From NCBI RefSeq assembly GCF_040954645.1, contig NC_092807.1:52233481-52297480 (forward strand): a DNA stretch of 64,000 nt, in the 5' to 3' direction. The DNA comes from Diabrotica undecimpunctata (Eukaryota; Arthropoda; Insecta; Coleoptera; Chrysomelidae). The notes under the pieces are model-generated. The model was not told the origin of the DNA, made no database searches, and saw only the letters and a list, made by a program, of their open reading frames with translations. Below, piece by piece: positions 43,920 to 56,545 of the stretch (positions are counted from its first letter, which is position 1; each line of letters begins with the position of its first letter). The translations under genes and the position numbers were made by a program.

Positions 43920-45912
43920 TTGTGGCAATTCAACGTTATGCCATTTGGACTCTGTAATGCTCCTGCGACATTTGAGAGGCTTATGGAAAATGTATTGAGA
44001 AGGTTATCTTGGAAAACATGCCTGGTTTATTTAGATGACATAATCGTCTTGGGGGAAACATTCGAAGATCATTTGAGGAATTTAGAAAACGTTTTTAATC
44101 GACTTAAAGCTGCCCAATTGATGCTAAACCCCAAGAAGTGCCAGCTATTTCAAGGTAGTAAAGTCAATTATCTGGGTCATATACTCAGTAAAGAAGGAGT
44201 GGCCGTGGATAAGGGAAAAATCGATTCCATTAAGGAATGGCCAAAACCAACTGACAAACACCAAGTGAGAAGTTTTCTTGGACTATGTACTTATTACCGA
44301 AGGTTTATTAAGAAGTTTGTAGATATCGCTAAGCCATTAACGCGACTTACGGAGGAAGCAAGAGATTACCGCTGCTGGGATACAGACTGCCAAAATGCCT
44401 TTGAGACCTTGAAAAAGCATTTAATAACAGCACCAATTTTAGGGTATACACTGCCAGAAGGAGAGTTCATCTTAGATACAGATGCAAGTAATGTGGGAAT
44501 TGGAGGAGTGCTGTCTCAGATTCAAGGAGGACAGGAACGAGTCCTCGGATATTTTAGTGAAGTTCTTTCAAAACCTGAGCGGAATTATTGTGTCACGAGA
44601 AGAGAACTTCTAGCAGTAGTGAAATCAGTAGAGCACTTTTATCAATACCTTTACGGAAGAAAGTTTTTAATCCGAACCGACCATGGCGCTCTTAAGTGGT
44701 TGATGCAGTTTAAGAATCCAGAGGGTCAGATAGCCAGGTGGATCAAACGACTCCAAGAATACGATTTTAAGATTGAGCACCGGGCCGGAGTTAGCCACAG
44801 AAACGCTGATTCTCTTTCCAGAAGACTATGCCCAGCAGAGTATTCCCACTGCTACAAAACGGAATCCAAGGAAGCAGCAGTGCTAAGAACAACGATGGTC
44901 AACGACTACTGGACGCCTACTAAGATCAGAGAAGAACAAGAAAGAGATCCAGTTATACAGAAAATTCGAAAATGGAAAGAGGAAAACCGTCGACCACCTT
45001 GGCAAGAAATATCAAACCTATGCTCAGTAGTTAAGACGTATTGGGCCCAGTGGGACTCATTTATCATGGAAGATGGCTTGCTCAAACGAGTCCTGAGGGC
45101 ATTTTGGTGTAAAGAAAACCCTTCAGCGAATTCGGGAACGGTTTTATTGGATGAACAGTTCCGACGACGTAAAAGACTGGTGTAAGAAATGTACTATTTG
45201 TGCTACGAGTAACGGGCTTTACCGAAAAAGGAGAGCTCCTATGAGACAATATAATGTTGGAAGCCCGTTTGAAAGAATAGCTTTGGATATCGCTGGGCCA
45301 TTCCCAGAAAGTGAAAATGGAGGCAAGTACATGTTGGTAGTAATGGATTACTTTACTAAGTGGGTCGAGATTTACGCACTTCCAGACCAGAAGGCCGCCA
45401 CCGTTGCAGATAAGTTGATCTAAGAATATATTAGCCGATTTGGGGTGCCTTTGGAGATACATAGTGACCAAGGCAGGAACTTCGAAAGCGATCTATTCCA
45501 AGGAATATGTGATAGACTAGGCATGAAGAAAACAAGAACTACAGCAGATCATCCGCAATCTGATGGTATGGTAGAACGAATGAATAGGACAGTTGGCAAA
45601 TATTTGACAAAGATGGTGTCCGATCATCAGCGAGACTGGGACCAGCCAGAGTCCTATTCGGACGCGAAATGCGACTACCTTGTGATCTAGAGTTTGGGTG
45701 TCGACCTGGAGAAGATGTAGCAGGTGAAGATTATGTGATCGAATTACGAAGAAGAATGGACGATGTACATGAGTTGGTCCGTTCCCACCTTCAGATCGCT
45801 AGCGACCGAATAAAGAAACGGTACGATACACAAGCCGAAAAGGGTTGCTTTAAGAAGAACGACAAAGTATGACTGTATAATCCCAAGCAACGAAAAGGTT
45901 GTTCTCCCAAAT
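43920..45912 (+). pseudogene. Gypsy pol: RT-RNase H-integrase, broken
   Basis: RT (QFNVMPFGLCNAPATFERLM, VYLDDIIVLGE), RNase H (LDTDASNVGIGGVLSQ, YCVTRRELLAVV, RTDHGALKWLMQF), then integrase (WCKKCTICATSNG, LDIAGPFPES, IHSDQGRNFESD, DHPQSDGMVERMNRT). Relative to copy 2: a ~100-bp deletion after KRVL near 45096 removes the zinc-binding start of integrase. A CAA-to-TAA stop lies at 45421, a deletion near 45645, and a TGA near 45870. So this copy cannot make a working enzyme. Confidence 0.92.
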
Positions 45913-46706
45913 TGCAGCAGTTTTGGGAAGGCCCCTACTTAATTATGGAGAAGATCAACGATGTCATCTACCGAATAAGCAAGATTCCGAGGGGAAAGCC
46001 GATGATAGTACACCATAACCGGCTGGCGTCTTTCGAAGGTGACCACGACGTAGACGAAGAAGTGGAAGTAAACCAAGTCCAAGATGTGTCTGACCTCACG
46101 TTTGAGGAATTCATGGGTGCATATGGAGGTACCGGTAAAGCAAGACATGGTGTTACCACTGAAGAAAAGCAAGATCTACTCGCGCTCCCCGATGACTACT
46201 CGCTGGCCCTTACCATCCCGGCCAGTATCAAAGACGCACCAGGGTTGGCATCCGTCTTTCAAAGGAAGTTTGGTCGAGTTGCAGAACTTCAATGCCAAGT
46301 GCCAGCTCCCGGTAAAACCTTGAAACTCCAAGATGCATCACGTTACCTTTTCTACCTGGTAACAAAAGACACTGCCCGTGACCAACCTACCTACCGAGAT
46401 GTATGGGAAGCCTTACTTCAATTGAGAGAGCACGTACTAGAGTCCGACGTGCAAAAGTTAGCCATGCCAAAGTTGGAGTGCCGCCAATTAGATTGGAGGG
46501 TTATCCGAAATATGGTGGAGGAGATCTTTAAAGACACCGAAGTCCAGGTGTTAGTCTGTTGCAATCCGCATAGTTACTGGTGCGGAGAGAAAACGTCCCT
46601 TGTCATTTTTATACAACTGGAAGTTGTAAAAGAGGGTCTAGTTGCCGATACCAGCATACTGTTCCAGTTCCAGTCCCGACAAGGTTCCAGGAGGAACCAT
46701 CTTTAA
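45912..46706 (+). CDS. Gypsy pol C-terminus with TARG1/OARD1-like macrodomain
   Basis: 264 codons still open, formerly continuous with integrase. Residues 1-45 are the integrase C-terminal domain (QFWEGPYLIMEKINDVIYRI). After an acidic linker, residues ~82-217 (46155-46562) look like a macrodomain of the ADP-ribose glycohydrolase TARG1/OARD1 type: EEKQDLLALPDDYSLALTI, APGLASVFQRKFGRVAEL, RYLFYLVTKDTARDQPTY, LREHV and LAMPKLEC...LDWRVIRNMVEEIF. These follow, in order, the family's D-F--P---SLAH-I, G-G-A--FK-KFG, Y-LVTK----KPTY, M-R-GCG-D---W--V and I-EVF blocks. The G-C-G-L-D segment reads ECRQLD, two residues shorter, so the catalytic loop may be damaged here. If active it would remove ADP-ribose from proteins. 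Confidence 0.75.
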   Translation: MQQFWEGPYLIMEKINDVIYRISKIPRGKPMIVHHNRLASFEGDHDVDEEVEVNQVQDVSDLTFEEFMGAYGGTGKARHGVTTEEKQDLLALPDDYSLALTIPASIKDAPGLASVFQRKFGRVAELQCQVPAPGKTLKLQDASRYLFYLVTKDTARDQPTYRDVWEALLQLREHVLESDVQKLAMPKLECRQLDWRVIRNMVEEIFKDTEVQVLVCCNPHSYWCGEKTSLVIFIQLEVVKEGLVADTSILFQFQSRQGSRRNHL

Positions 46707-46718
46707 AGAGGGGTGCAA

Positions 46719-47070
46719 TGCTACATTTTACGAGACCTCTCCATTAGCTGGCAGAAATTTATCAGAAACCGGTCGGACTAGGACCCGGATTTACCTTCTA
46801 GTATAAATCAGAGGGATTCTCCTGAATTCTAGGCCAGTTGTATTTTTATATATAATAACGAAGCTTTCATTGAAGGAGTCAGTTAATATCTGAAGACCCG
46901 CGCCCACGATTTTAATTGTTACGTTCGCCTATATAAATTATGTATTATTCGTTAAATAAATTGATATAAATGATCGTGCTTTTTAATGAATTAAGATAAG
47001 AACAATATAATAAATTAATAAAGACATTATAAATTAAATAAAGACATAGCAGTTAAATAAATTCACAACA
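46719..47070 (+). repeat. 3' LTR of Gypsy copy 1
   Basis: 352 bp, TG...CA, preceded by a purine-rich AAAGAGGGGTGCAA. The R-U5 half matches the LTR at 59015-59374; the U3 half does not. Confidence 0.88.
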
Positions 47071-47239
47071 CACGTAATTAGTTTAAATTTTTTTTGTTAA
47101 TAATATTTAAGGTAAGTTTAAATGTAAAATAGAAATATTTCTGATTAATGTATACTGCTTTAATAAAATTGTAAATATTTTATTATTAATTTGATATGAT
47201 AGAAATAAGAGAAAAAAGGGAAAAGGGAAAAGAATAATT

Positions 47240-47375
47240 TCTTTTGTTGATGAAACCACAAACGATTAATGGCACTTCTGTTCATGTGGAGGACCTCAGC
47301 AACGTCTCTTTGACTTCTGCCAGCTTGAAGCATCCCGATACCATGCCACTGCGTTTAGCGGTTTAAATGATGTCT
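47240..47375 (-). pseudogene. Tc1-like transposase N-terminal fragment
   Basis: Minus strand: GMLQAGRSQRDVAEVLHMNR followed by SAINRLW, the first helix-turn-helix of Tc1 transposases. A stop precedes it and nothing follows. Confidence 0.6.
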
Positions 47376-47402
47376 TTCCAAAAATGTTGATTCAAATTGG
47401 TA

Positions 47403-47948
47403 CAGGGTGGACAAAAATATAATAGTTTTGTGTGTGTTCATAAAGTAACGCGTTAGTTAAATTAACAATATTATCAAAAATATTTATTGCGGGCAGAATA
47501 TGATGAAATACATGACTTTATAAATGTTCGAACAAAATTGCATTCTTCTATCGGGATCATCTTCGTTTAATTCCTGCACAAGTTTGATTTTATAAGGATG
47601 CCATTTTTCAAGCTTTAATAGTTTGTGTACTGTTTTTTTGCTAACACTGATATCGCGACTAACTTTACGCACAAAAGTGTGCGCATCTTCTTCAAAACTA
47701 AGTAAAACATCTTATGCTGTATAGAATTTGCTAGTATTAAACTGTCACTGAACATCAATAAATTACTAAACAAATAATGACATTTAACAAAACCATAGCC
47801 TACTATGTTTCTTTTAAATTGATAAGAAATAATTTCTTTCATATTCTGTCCGCTAGACAATAAGTATTTTTGATAATATTGTTTGTTGTAATTTAAATAA
47901 CGCGTTATTTTATGAACACACAAAACTATTGTATTTTTGTCCACCCTG
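47403..47948 (-). mobile_element. Internally deleted mariner with TIRs and TA sites
   Basis: Ends CAGGGTGGACAAAAATA (47403) and its complement (ending 47948) with TA at 47401-47402 and 47949-47950; arms are ~53 bp. A remnant frame (RKVSRDISVSKKTVHKLLK, YKIKLVQELNEDDPDRRMQF) encodes the HTH and following segment of a mariner/Tc-type transposase. The catalytic domain is gone. Confidence 0.85.
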
Positions 47949-47967
47949 TACAAATTTAAATCAACAT

Positions 47968-48205
47968 GTGATACATTTTTGGAATCAGCTCAGCTAGAGT
48001 AATCCGAAAATTGAGACAAAATGGGGGTGTTCCATTTAAAAAAATGACTGTGACTTCATTACTCGAAAGTAATTCACCTTGTATATTAGAATATTATTTT
48101 AAAATACGGTAAATTAAAATCAAAAATCGACGTGTTTCAGGATTATTTCTTAAAATGCACTGTTTAGCTAAAAAAGAATTTGTTCCATACTTTACGGACA
48201 TAGTG
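47968..48205. repeat. Interspersed repeat, copy B
   Basis: Diverged copy of 33930-34130, with the same ordered blocks and a longer interior. Confidence 0.65.
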
Positions 48206-48517
48206 GGCATCCATAAACCGATTGGGCAGTGTAGAAGAGGAAGACGAAAAAAGGCGATGGACAGGAAAGAATGAAGGAAAAGCGTTGTAGAGAATGGGAT
48301 CCACATAAAGTTGTTAAGCCAAAATGATAATGAAATAATTCTCTACCGTACTCATATCATTAGGATCATATCTAAATTTATAGTCGAAGTACCTATCAGT
48401 TGTATTTTGTAGTCGCATCTTGTATATCCTAGACAATTTATCATATTATTGAAAGTAACTAAAGCAAATACTTGTTTTATAACTATATATTAACGAGGTT
48501 AATTTGATTATTTTCAG

Positions 48518-48867
48518 GCCTGGAACCAATAACATCGGTATTGTTTTCTTTTGCATTATATTTGGCTCAATTCTCGGTACAATAGACGAAAAAGGAAACG
48601 TTGTTAAGGAGTTTTTTTCAACAATATTCATAGTTATAATGAAAATGGTAAAAGGTGTTGTTTGGATAACACCATTTGGAATATGTAGTATTATAGCTGC
48701 AAAAATTGTTTCAGTAGCTGACATAATGTTAGTTATATCTCAGCTGGGATGGTTCATTGCAACAATTCTTATAGGAGTAGTTCTGTCGCAACTCATAATT
48801 TTGCAACCCGCTTATTATTTTTTTGTAAGAAAGAACCCCTTCAAATACTACCTAGCATTTACTCAAG
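48518..48867 (+). CDS. SLC1 (EAAT-like) transporter, exon 5
   Basis: Acceptor TTTTCAG (48517), donor GTAATC (48868), leaving in phase 1. Encodes PGTNNIGIVFFCIIFGSILG (TM4), FFSTIFIVIMKMVKGVVWITP (TM5; family pattern V-WY-P-GI), FGICSIIAAKIVSVADIM and LGWFIATILIGVVLSQ (TM6), ending at FFVRKNPFKYYLAFTQ, which in SLC1 proteins leads into the HP1 hairpin. The next exon should start with HP1 (serine-rich SSSS-AT motif); I searched the remaining plus strand by eye and did not find it, so the gene continues past 64000. Confidence 0.95.
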
Positions 48868-48939
48868 GTAATCATTTTGTTTATTTGATTATATACATAT
48901 GTTTTTATAAATGTATTTGTTTAAAAAACAATAAATAAA

Positions 48940-49126
48940 CTTTTTTCCAACTCTGAAACTAAACCGGATCATTTTCCTTTGGGACACTGCGACAGTTGTC
49001 AATTTAGCGATAGAAAAAGTACGAACATTAATCTATTTTTTTTTCAGAAATTCTTCAAAAAAAAGCATTAAAACGTCATGGCGTACAAAATACACACGGC
49101 GTTTTTGCAAAAGGGGAGCGTAAAAT
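48940..49126. other. Intron sequence, nothing recognised
   Basis: Short AT-rich interval between SLC1 exon 5 and a LINE. Confidence 0.35.
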
Positions 49127-52100
49127 TGTACTTCTTCTTGTAGTGCCTATCCGTTTCGGATGTTGGCGACAATCATGGCAATCTGTATTTTGAAAACGGC
49201 TGCTCTAAAAAGATTTGCTGTTGTGTTGAACAACGTACGTAGATTTTTCATCCAGGAAATCCTTCGCCTTCCTGGTCCTCGTTTTCCTTCTATTTTTCCT
49301 TGTAGAATTAATTGCAGCAACCCATATCTTTCGCTGTTCCTCATGATGTGACCGAGGTATTCGATTTTGGCTGTTTTTATTGTGGTTAGCAACTCTTTTT
49401 CTTTTTTCATTCTTAATAAAACGTCCTGGTTAGTAACGTGGTCGGTATTATCGTGGTCGATATCTTCAGGATTCGACGATAAAGCCAGATTTCGAACGCC
49501 TCAATTTTGCAGATAGCGTATGTGAGAGTCCACGACTCAACTCCGTACAACAGTATAGGAAAGATATAACATCATAGTAACCTGATTTTTATGGGTATTG
49601 ATAAATCAGGGCATTTGAATAGCTCAGCCATTTTTTAAAATTCAGAGCTTTCTCTATCCTACATTTTATTTCTAGGGAATGGTCCCAATTTTCATTTTTA
49701 CTCTTTCTATTGGTTGACCATTCACACTGATTTCTTCTTAGAGATCATCATACATTTTGTTTTCTTAATGTTCAGTGACAGTCCATATCTTTGACTCACT
49801 TCTGTAATTCTATTCAATAATTCCTGGAGTTAATAAATATTTTTATAAATTTCAAAGTCAGAACGAAGGTTACAAGTAAGTCGATGAAGAAGTACGATGT
49901 TAGAAAACTGAAAGATCCCAATGTTCGACTGAAGGTGAGTGAAAAGCTCAATACAAAGGTGCTAAAATGCAAAAATGCAGGAACTATAGCGGAAAATCTT
50001 ATCATCATACAAGAAACAGTGAGAGAAATTAAAGAACACCTAAAGAAAGATACAGGGAAACGGAAATCGTGGATGACCGATGAAATACTTGAACTTATGG
50101 ATCAGAGAAAAAAAAAACAAAGAAAATCTCCAAGAATATAAGAGAATACATACCATAGTCAGAAGAAAAGTAAGATAAGCCAAAGAGAAACAAAAAACAG
50201 AACAATGCCAAGAAATAGAGGAGTATCAGAGTCGATATGATAACTTCAATTTTCATCGAAAGGTGAGGGAAATAGCTGGGAAGTTCCAAAAACGCAAACG
50301 CCGAAAAATAACAGATGATGAAGGCAATCTTACCATTACCAAAAAAATATAAAAAGAAAGTATGAGAAGAATACTTAGAGAAGCTTTCCCATGACCTTAG
50401 AACAACACAAGAATCCACCATTAAAGAAAATTCAGGTCCCGAAATCCTACCAGAAGAAATAACGGCAGCCGTCAGACAAATGAAAGATGGAAAGGCACTG
50501 GGACTTGATGAAATTTCTGCAGAACTGTTGAAGCTATTAGATGCAGAACAAATCAAAATAATAACTGAAATATTTAATGAAATATACAAGTCAGGAAAAA
50601 TACCAGTAGAGTGGCTCAAATCGAAGTTCGAACCATTGCCCAAAAAACCAGGAGCAAAAGTTTGTGAAGATTATAGGACCATAAGCTTAATGAGCCATCT
50701 GCTAAAGCTGTTTTTAAAAGTCATTCACAAAAGAAATGCGAGAAACAAATTGCGCTCAATCAGTTTGGATTTGTGAACGCCGTTGGTACGAGAGAAGCTT
50801 TATTTAGCGTGCAGGTATTGTTTCAGAAATGTAGAGATGTCAGCTGTAATGTTTTTGCATGCCTGATTGACTACAAGAAGGCTTTCGATAGAGTCAGGCA
50901 TGAACAAATGATGGAAGTGCTGAAGAGGACAGGAATTGACGGAAAAGACTTAAAAATAATATCTAACCTGCATTGGAATCAATCAGCGGTACTCCGAATA
51001 GATGGAGAATATACAGATCAGGTCAAAATCTTAAGGGGAGTGAGACAGGGGTACATAATTTCACCACTGATATTCAATCTGTACTCGGAGCACATTTTTG
51101 AAGAGGCTCTAAAAGATATTGATGAAGGCATCTCAATAAATGGAGTCAAGCTCAATAACCTGCAGTATGCAGATGACACAATAATAGTGTTTTCCAATAC
51201 CATAGAAGGGCTGCAAAACTTAATGAATAAAATAATGGAAACAAGTAGAAAATATGGACTGGATATAAACACCAGCAAAACCAAGCTAATGATCATCAGC
51301 AAGGAAAACATAACTGGAGCAAATCTGTATGTGAACCAAATGAGAATTGAACGTGTCTCACAATACAACTACTTGGGAACTATAATTAATGAGTCGTGGG
51401 ACAATACCCAACAGATTAGATGTCGCATCGGAAAGGCAAAAAGTGCATTCTTGACGATGAGTTCTGTGTTTAAGAGCCATGATCTCACCCTAAAAACAAA
51501 AGTAATGCTCTTAAATGTTATGTGTACTCAGTGCTTCTCTACGGAGGAGAAACGTGGACATTAAAGGCGGAAACTCTATCAAAGCTTCAGGCTTTTGAAG
51601 AAGATACCATGAACGTCATACAAAAGGATCCTGAAGATACCATGGACAGACAAAGTTACCAATGAAGAAGTACTGCGGAAGATGAACACAACTGCGGATT
51701 TGGTCAACATCGTGAAGAGCCGTAAGTTGCAGTACTTTGGACATATAATGAGAAATCAAGGCAGATACGAGCTACTTCAATGCATTGTACAAGGTAAAAT
51801 TGAAGGAAAAAGGGTCCCAGGACGAAGAAGAATATCCTGGCTTGCTAACCTGAGACCATGGTATAGAAAGATCTCAACACAGCTATTTGGTATAGCAACC
51901 AACAAAGTCATCATAGCCAGAATGATCGCCAACGTTCGGAACGGACAGGCACCCTAAGAAGAAGAACTCCTGGAGGGCTTCATAACTGTCAGCGAATACC
52001 ACCGTATCATCCGCGTATCTGATGTGATTGATACATTCTCCGTTAATTCAAATTCCGGTTTTAATATCCTATACTGCTTCTTAAAAGATTTTCTCAGAGT

Positions 52101-52690
52101 ATATGTTAAACAGCAAGGGTGATAGTAAACATCTCTGTCGGACCCCACGTTTGATTTTTATATAATCGGATTCTCCTGCCTCTGTACAAATAGACGATAT
52201 TTGATTCCAGTGGGGATTGCTAATAATTTTTAGATTACAGGTGTTTATTCCAATATTTGTTAATATCTCCATCAGTTTGTCGTGTTTTACTGTATCGAAC
52301 GCTTTATGGTAATCAATGAAGCATGCAAATATCGCAATCCACATCTCTACATTGTTGAAATAACACTTGTATGCTAAAGAGAGCCTCTCTCGTACTTACT
52401 GCGTTCCGAAAACCAAACTGTGTACGGCTGATTTTTTCTTCGCACAGTCTAAATATCCTTGTATATAATTCTTTGATGTATAATTCTTTGGTAGAGCAAT
52501 AAGGCATGATCTTCATATTACTCCGTTTAAAAATATGTTATTGAATATTTTTGTTACTCGTTGAGTACCGTCGGTGTTAAATAGCTTTATAAGTTCAGCA
52601 TATGCATTGTCAGGTCCAGGAGCTTTGCCATCTTTTAGTTGTGATATTGATTTTTCTACTTCGTCTGATTTGATTGTTAAGTGGTCATTA
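49127..52690 (-). mobile_element. RTE-type LINE split by an oppositely oriented LINE
   Basis: 3' half at 49127-49829: VSQRYGLSLNIKKTKCMMIS, LLYGVESWTLTYAICKIEAF, IEYLGHIMRNSERYGL, GKRGPGRRRISW, CTT-rich end at 49131. The 5' half resumes at 51966: RYADDTVVFADSYEALQE, then GVRQRCLLSPLLFNIYSEKIF, CFIDYHKAFDTVKHDKLM, RTQFGFRNAVSTREALFS (52081-52516) and KDGKAPGPDNAYAEL-like text to ~52690. Joined across the insert, the protein reads through EALQE-LLNRI. Several frameshifts; no endonuclease. Confidence 0.85.
49830..51965 (+). pseudogene. Inserted plus-strand RTE-type LINE
   Basis: Linker (VRKLKDPNVRLKVSEKLNTK, SWMTDEILELMDQR), then EELMKDGKALGLDEISAELL (50480-50776). RT follows with CLIDYKKAFDRVRHEQMM, GVRQGYIISPLIFNLYSE and LQYADDTIIVFS (50773-51564), and the C-terminus with LQYFGHIMRNQGRYEL and GKRVPGRRRISW (51682-51957). 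The 3' end is AAGAAGAAG at 51957-51965. TCCTGGAG flanks it (49822-49829 and 51968-51975), the target duplication. Breaks near 50130, 50350, 50770 and 51560. Confidence 0.85.
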
Positions 52691-52694
52691 TAAA

Positions 52695-52990
52695 TGTAGA
52701 ACGGAGGTTGTTCGGACCTATTATCATCATGATGATGTTCCCCTGTTGATATTGCAGTTTACTAGCTGTGTTAGATTTTTGAAGACCAGCTGCTTGCTTT
52801 ACCTTTTTATGCATATTAAATGTACCGTGTACATGTAAAGTTGTACCGTTACGACTTTACCTTTAGTGATGAATATCATCTTATTTTTTCAATGAATAAT
52901 TTAAGTATTTTGAAAAAAAATTATGTATGAAAAGGAGTGAAGAATACACAGTTTTTCACTAAGCAGTCATTGATATGCATAGACACATAT

Positions 52991-52995
<5 letters not shown>
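52695..52995. other. No recognisable feature
   Basis: AT-rich; no coding or repeat boundary seen. Confidence 0.35.

Positions 52996-52996
<1 letters not shown>

Positions 52997-53070
<74 letters not shown>
52997..53070. repeat. (CA)n-(TA)n compound microsatellite
   Basis: About 24 bp of CA repeats followed by ~50 bp of TA repeats, adjoining a Penelope-like terminal segment. Confidence 0.95.
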
Positions 53071-53072
<2 letters not shown>

Positions 53073-53260
53073 CAGAGTAAGGTTAACTTGGAACAACCCT
53101 TTGATAAGCAAGCAATAAAAACGTGTGCTTAATAGTGAGTGTCTTTTATTTTTAGCTAAGCTTTCGCCACATAATTTTTGGGCTTCATCAGAACTACGCA
53201 AAATGTTGACATTATAACTTAGTGGTATTTTCGGAACAAGAGTACAACATACTATGTTTG
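53071..53260 (-). mobile_element. Penelope-like terminal segment with hammerhead-like motif
   Basis: Minus strand near 53150-53195: CTGATGAAGCCC...GTGGC-GAAAGCTTAGCTA. The core boxes CTGATGA and GAAA, a GCC/GGC stem II and a three-pair stem III (AGC/GCT) precede UA. There is one extra A before stem II and stem I is weak. It resembles the terminal motif at 54964-56413 and starts at a TA microsatellite in the same way. Confidence 0.55.
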
Positions 53261-53481
53261 GTAAATGAGAAGATCCATCTCTAGAAACAACATCATTTAT
53301 GCCGTTAAAATTATGCTGGTAGATTTTACATTATGGTAGGTTTGATTTTAAGAAAAACCGCCCTTAGTCGGTGGTACTCAGCCATCAATATTACAGAATA
53401 TTATAATAATAGAACTAACACTGATTTTTTTTTGTGGGCTGCTTTGACCTGTTATTTAAGTTCCGCTTGAAATATTGAAAA

Positions 53482-54170
53482 CTAAATGGATTCTACCTTA
53501 TACTTTAAGTTTTTGAAGGTAACGTTTACAATCTTTTCCAGGGACGCAACTCTCTGTTTCTCCTTAATTTTTCTCCAATGGTATTTTAAGTTTCTTTGTT
53601 TCGACTTAATTTCCTTGACCTCGTTGTCCTGAGTAACCGGTTTCAAATCTTTAGCATTCCAGGCTCCTGTATAAGAGTCATTTTCATCAGCAAGTTGATA
53701 ACTCCATGGGGAGACCACTTTCTTAATACTAAATGGTCTTACAAACTTTTGGGCCAATTTTTCACTGAAATATCTTGTAGCATCAGACTGAACAAAATTT
53801 CTTCTCCAAACCATGCCCCCAACTTTATATGTTTCTGGTCTTCTTCTCAGGTTATATGGAACTTCACTTTTATCATACGTTGACTTGTCTCTTCCGAATA
53901 TCAGAAAACAGTTTATCCAGAGATTCCTTCCTTGTTCCGACATTATACTGACCTTGTTTTTATTACTCTAGGAACTCTTTCCACGGGATTAGCTTGTGGA
54001 TGGTACATTGCTGTAAATTTTAATTCAATACCATAGTTTGAGACAAGTTGTTGGAATGCATGGCTACTAAATTGTGCTCCATTATCTAACAAAATTCTCT
54101 CTGGTACATAATAGATTAGAAACATTGATTTTCTAGTATTTTTACTATATTGGCTGATGTCGCGGCTCTA
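53482..54170 (-). pseudogene. Gypsy-type integrase fragment
   Basis: Minus strand: AATSANIVKILENQCFLIYY, VPERILLDNGAQFSSHAF, AMYHPQANPVERVPRVIKT (second Asp and Glu of the DDE core), then PYNLRRRPETYKVGGMVWRR and SPWSYQLADENDSY (C-terminal domain). A frame break lies at ~53943. The upstream RNase H part of the same element is at 57116-57510; the interval is occupied by later insertions. Confidence 0.75.
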
Positions 54171-54174
54171 ATCT

Positions 54175-54440
54175 TCTTCTTCACGTGCCATCTCCGCGAT
54201 GGAGGTTGGCAATCATCATGGCTATTCTGATCTTAGATGCTGCTGCTCTGAATAGTTCTATTGATGTGCATCCGTACCATTCCCTCAAGTTACGCAACCA
54301 TGAGATTCTTCTTCTTCCTACACTTCTCTTGCCCTGGATTTTCCCTTGTATAATCAATTGAAGTAGGTTGTATCTCTCATTACGCATAACATGCCCCAGG
54401 TATTGCAGCTTTCGTGTCTTGATGGTTTCCAATACTAATA
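54175..54440 (-). pseudogene. RTE-type LINE 3' fragment
   Basis: KTRKLQYLGHVMRNERYNLL, GKRSVGRRRISW and AASKIRIAMMIANL, the last ~80 residues and 3' end (CTTCTTCTTC at 54173) of the same LINE family as 29160 and 49127. Confidence 0.75.
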
Positions 54441-54903
54441 GGGAAGGCTAAAATAAATTTAGTAAAGTAATTTAACTTTAAGTTAAATTTAAGGCTATAC
54501 TGACAAGAGTCCATGGATAACTGGCAGTAGGATGCTGAATAACAATAATATTTTTGATTAAGTTTTTTTAATGTTTTTGAAACGCCAAGGTTCATAATGA
54601 TCTCTTATAAGATTTAGTTTTTGTTCTCTTGGAAACACCGTCACCCACTCTGATGAAGCTAGTTCGGGGTTTCGCGGTTTTATATTCTTGAACAGTTTTT
54701 CTATCTCTACCCCCCAAACAGGATTGTTTCTCGGAAATTTGTTGACCTTAGAAATCATATCATATTTGAAATGATGAAAGAACTGGACGTAGAAGCTGGA
54801 AAGATAGGCCTTAATATGAATTACAGCAAGACCAAAATCATAACAAATACAGATGAAGATATCACAATGAGGATCGGACAAGATGGAAAAGAACAAGTTC
54901 AGG

Positions 54904-54907
<4 letters not shown>

Positions 54908-54963
<56 letters not shown>
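54908..54963. repeat. (TA)n, left flank of Penelope insertion
   Basis: ~28 TA units between LINE sequence and the Penelope-like left arm. Confidence 0.95.

Positions 54964-56545
<1,582 letters not shown>

Larger units (their letters stand above)
43680..47070 (+). mobile_element. Ty3/Gypsy element, decayed copy 1, with CACG TSD
   Basis: A truncated 5' LTR (43680 to ~43890, starting TGTTACATTTTACGAG) is joined directly to mid-RT sequence. The 3' LTR is 46719-47070 (TGCTACATTTTACGAG...TTCACAACA). CACG flanks both ends (43676-43679, 47071-47074). The 5' LTR end, primer-binding site, gag, protease and RT N-terminus are deleted. Pol is nearly identical to the copy at 59015-64000 but broken. Confidence 0.9.

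Noticed and set aside
52997..53070. CRISPR-like or satellite array
   Set aside because: Only dinucleotide repeats with no spacers; an ordinary microsatellite.
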